A DNA stretch of 33,915 nucleotides, from contig JAJFHD010000042.1 in the NCBI GenBank assembly GCA_021775805.1, positions 1 through 33,915 on the forward strand, given 5' to 3'. The translations under genes and the position numbers were made by a program. Below, piece by piece: positions 33,189-33,915 of the stretch. Position 1 is the stretch's first letter, and each line of letters opens with the position of its first letter. The notes below the pieces were generated by a model. It did not search any database. It was not told the DNA's origin and saw only the letters and a program-made list of their open reading frames with translations. Source of the DNA: Alphaproteobacteria bacterium (lineage in GTDB: Bacteria; Pseudomonadota; Alphaproteobacteria; Rhizobiales; JAJFHC01).

Positions 33189-33915
33189 CGGTCTGCTCTC
33201 CCAGATAGACGGCGCGCACCTGGGCATCCTTGGCAATTTCCTGAGGACTTCCTTCGGTCAAAACTTCACCACCGACCAGGACCGTTATCCGGTTGGCAAA
33301 GCGGAAGACCACGTCCATGTCGTGTTCGATGATCAGAATGGAAATATCGTCGGACAACTGCCCGATCACATCCAGGATCAAATGGCTTTCCTCAGACGGT
33401 ACGCCGGCGGCCGGTTCGTCGAGCAGAAGAACCTTGGGTTTCTGCCCAAGGGTGATGGCGATTTCCACCAGGCGTTGACGGCCGTAGGCGAGTTGTCTGA
33501 TTTCGGTGAAGGCGTCGCCGTCGAGCTGCAGGGTCTCGAGCAGCGCCATGGCCTCGTCGGTGACATGGGTCGCCCGGCTCAGGGGCGTGATGGTGTTGCG
33601 CGCAACACCGGTCCGCTCAGCCACTGACATGACGACATTTTCAAGGACCGTCAGTTTGCGGAACAGCTGATTGATCTGGAACGTGCGGGCAACCCCGCGC
33701 TTGACCCGCTCTTCTTCGACAAGGCCGGTGATCTCCGTGCCGTTCAGTTTGATGGTTCCGGCATTGGGGCGCAAAACGCCGGTGATCAGATTGATGAGGG
33801 TGGTCTTGCCGGCCCCGTTGGGCCCGATCAACGCGTGGCGGGCGCCGGTTGCCAGCGTCAGCGATACATTGCGGGTGACCTGCAGGGCACCAAAGTTCTT
33901 TTGCAGATTTTCTAT
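33181..33915 (-). CDS. livG: Branched-chain amino acid-type ABC transporter ATPase (LivG), partial
   Basis: The gene enters from the right edge; 244 residues are visible and the N-terminus is cut off. The frame remains open to 33915, beginning IENLQKNFGALQVTRNVSL, so a TTG near 33831 is internal. Walker A GPNGAGKTT, the LivG-type ARTFQINQLFRKLTVLENV and the signature variant LAYGRQRLVEIAITL are present. Walker B is LLLDEPAAGVPSEE, followed by the switch His in IIEHDMDVVF. It pairs with LivF as a heterodimer on the inner membrane. Confidence 0.93.
   Translation of the reverse strand: MENLQKNFGALQVTRNVSLTLATGARHALIGPNGAGKTTLINLITGVLRPNAGTIKLNGTEITGLVEEERVKRGVARTFQINQLFRKLTVLENVVMSVAERTGVARNTITPLSRATHVTDEAMALLETLQLDGDAFTEIRQLAYGRQRLVEIAITLGQKPKVLLLDEPAAGVPSEESHLILDVIGQLSDDISILIIEHDMDVVFRFANRITVLVGGEVLTEGSPQEIAKDAQVRAVYLGEQTDV

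Noticed and set aside
1..33915. CRISPR arrays, tRNA or rRNA genes, transposases, integrases
   Set aside because: I looked for regularly spaced repeats, cloverleaf-like segments and recombinase motifs and found none that I can support by eye.

Overview
The window looks like a chromosomal segment of a GC-rich alphaproteobacterium. The evidence is a GcrA-type cell-cycle regulator with a cluster of GANTC sites in front of it, an argD-argF-hslO operon, a pst-pho operon with the extended PstC and PstA forms common in Alphaproteobacteria, and an extragenic palindromic repeat of a type I recall from that class. I cannot name the genus. I found no rRNA, tRNA, CRISPR array, transposase or integrase.

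Layout. (1) 1-5991, minus strand: an RND efflux pump (adaptor then permease), followed 4 nt later by an isolated rfbD-like dTDP-4-dehydrorhamnose reductase. A weak partial ORF leaves the left edge. (2) 6021-10621: arginine metabolism. argE lies on the plus strand and converges on argD-argF-hslO, whose genes are joined by two ATGA overlaps. The argD leader has a strong sigma70-like promoter followed at once by an intrinsic terminator, so it may be an attenuator. (3) 10759-13111: gcrA with six GANTC motifs upstream and a textbook terminator downstream, then a cyclopropane fatty acid synthase gene. (4) 13112-20608, minus strand: phoR, pstS, pstC, pstA, pstB, phoU and phoB, the complete phosphate uptake and sensing set. 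Two tandem Pho boxes and a well-placed -10 lie in front of pstS, and a perfect 11-bp hairpin lies between pstS and pstC. (5) 20743-23034: a CDP-alcohol phosphotransferase with an unusual N-terminal domain, and a secreted protein with two LprI-like domains. (6) 23035-27755: an AT-richer stretch carrying three co-directional genes. They encode a 689-residue protein combining an L,D-transpeptidase-like signature, a peptidoglycan-binding domain and a lysozyme-like domain; a VanY-type D,D-peptidase; and an exported purple-acid-phosphatase-like enzyme. This is the best candidate for an undescribed system. (7) 27931-29978: an AraC-family regulator divergent from a DUF4142 protein and a Tat-exported amicyanin-like cupredoxin. 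(8) 30065-33915: a GcvT-fold enzyme convergent with a FAD oxidoreductase that follows livG-livF, the ATPases of a branched-chain-amino-acid-type importer. livG runs off the right edge.

How the genes work together. PhoR and PhoB sense phosphate through PstSCAB and PhoU, and PhoB should activate the operon through the Pho boxes. ArgE, ArgD and ArgF act in the ornithine-citrulline part of arginine synthesis. The first two wall-active proteins of region 6 lack visible signal peptides, so they resemble endolysins or injected effectors more than housekeeping periplasmic hydrolases. That reading is inference. Functions were assigned from motifs read by eye; no database search was possible.
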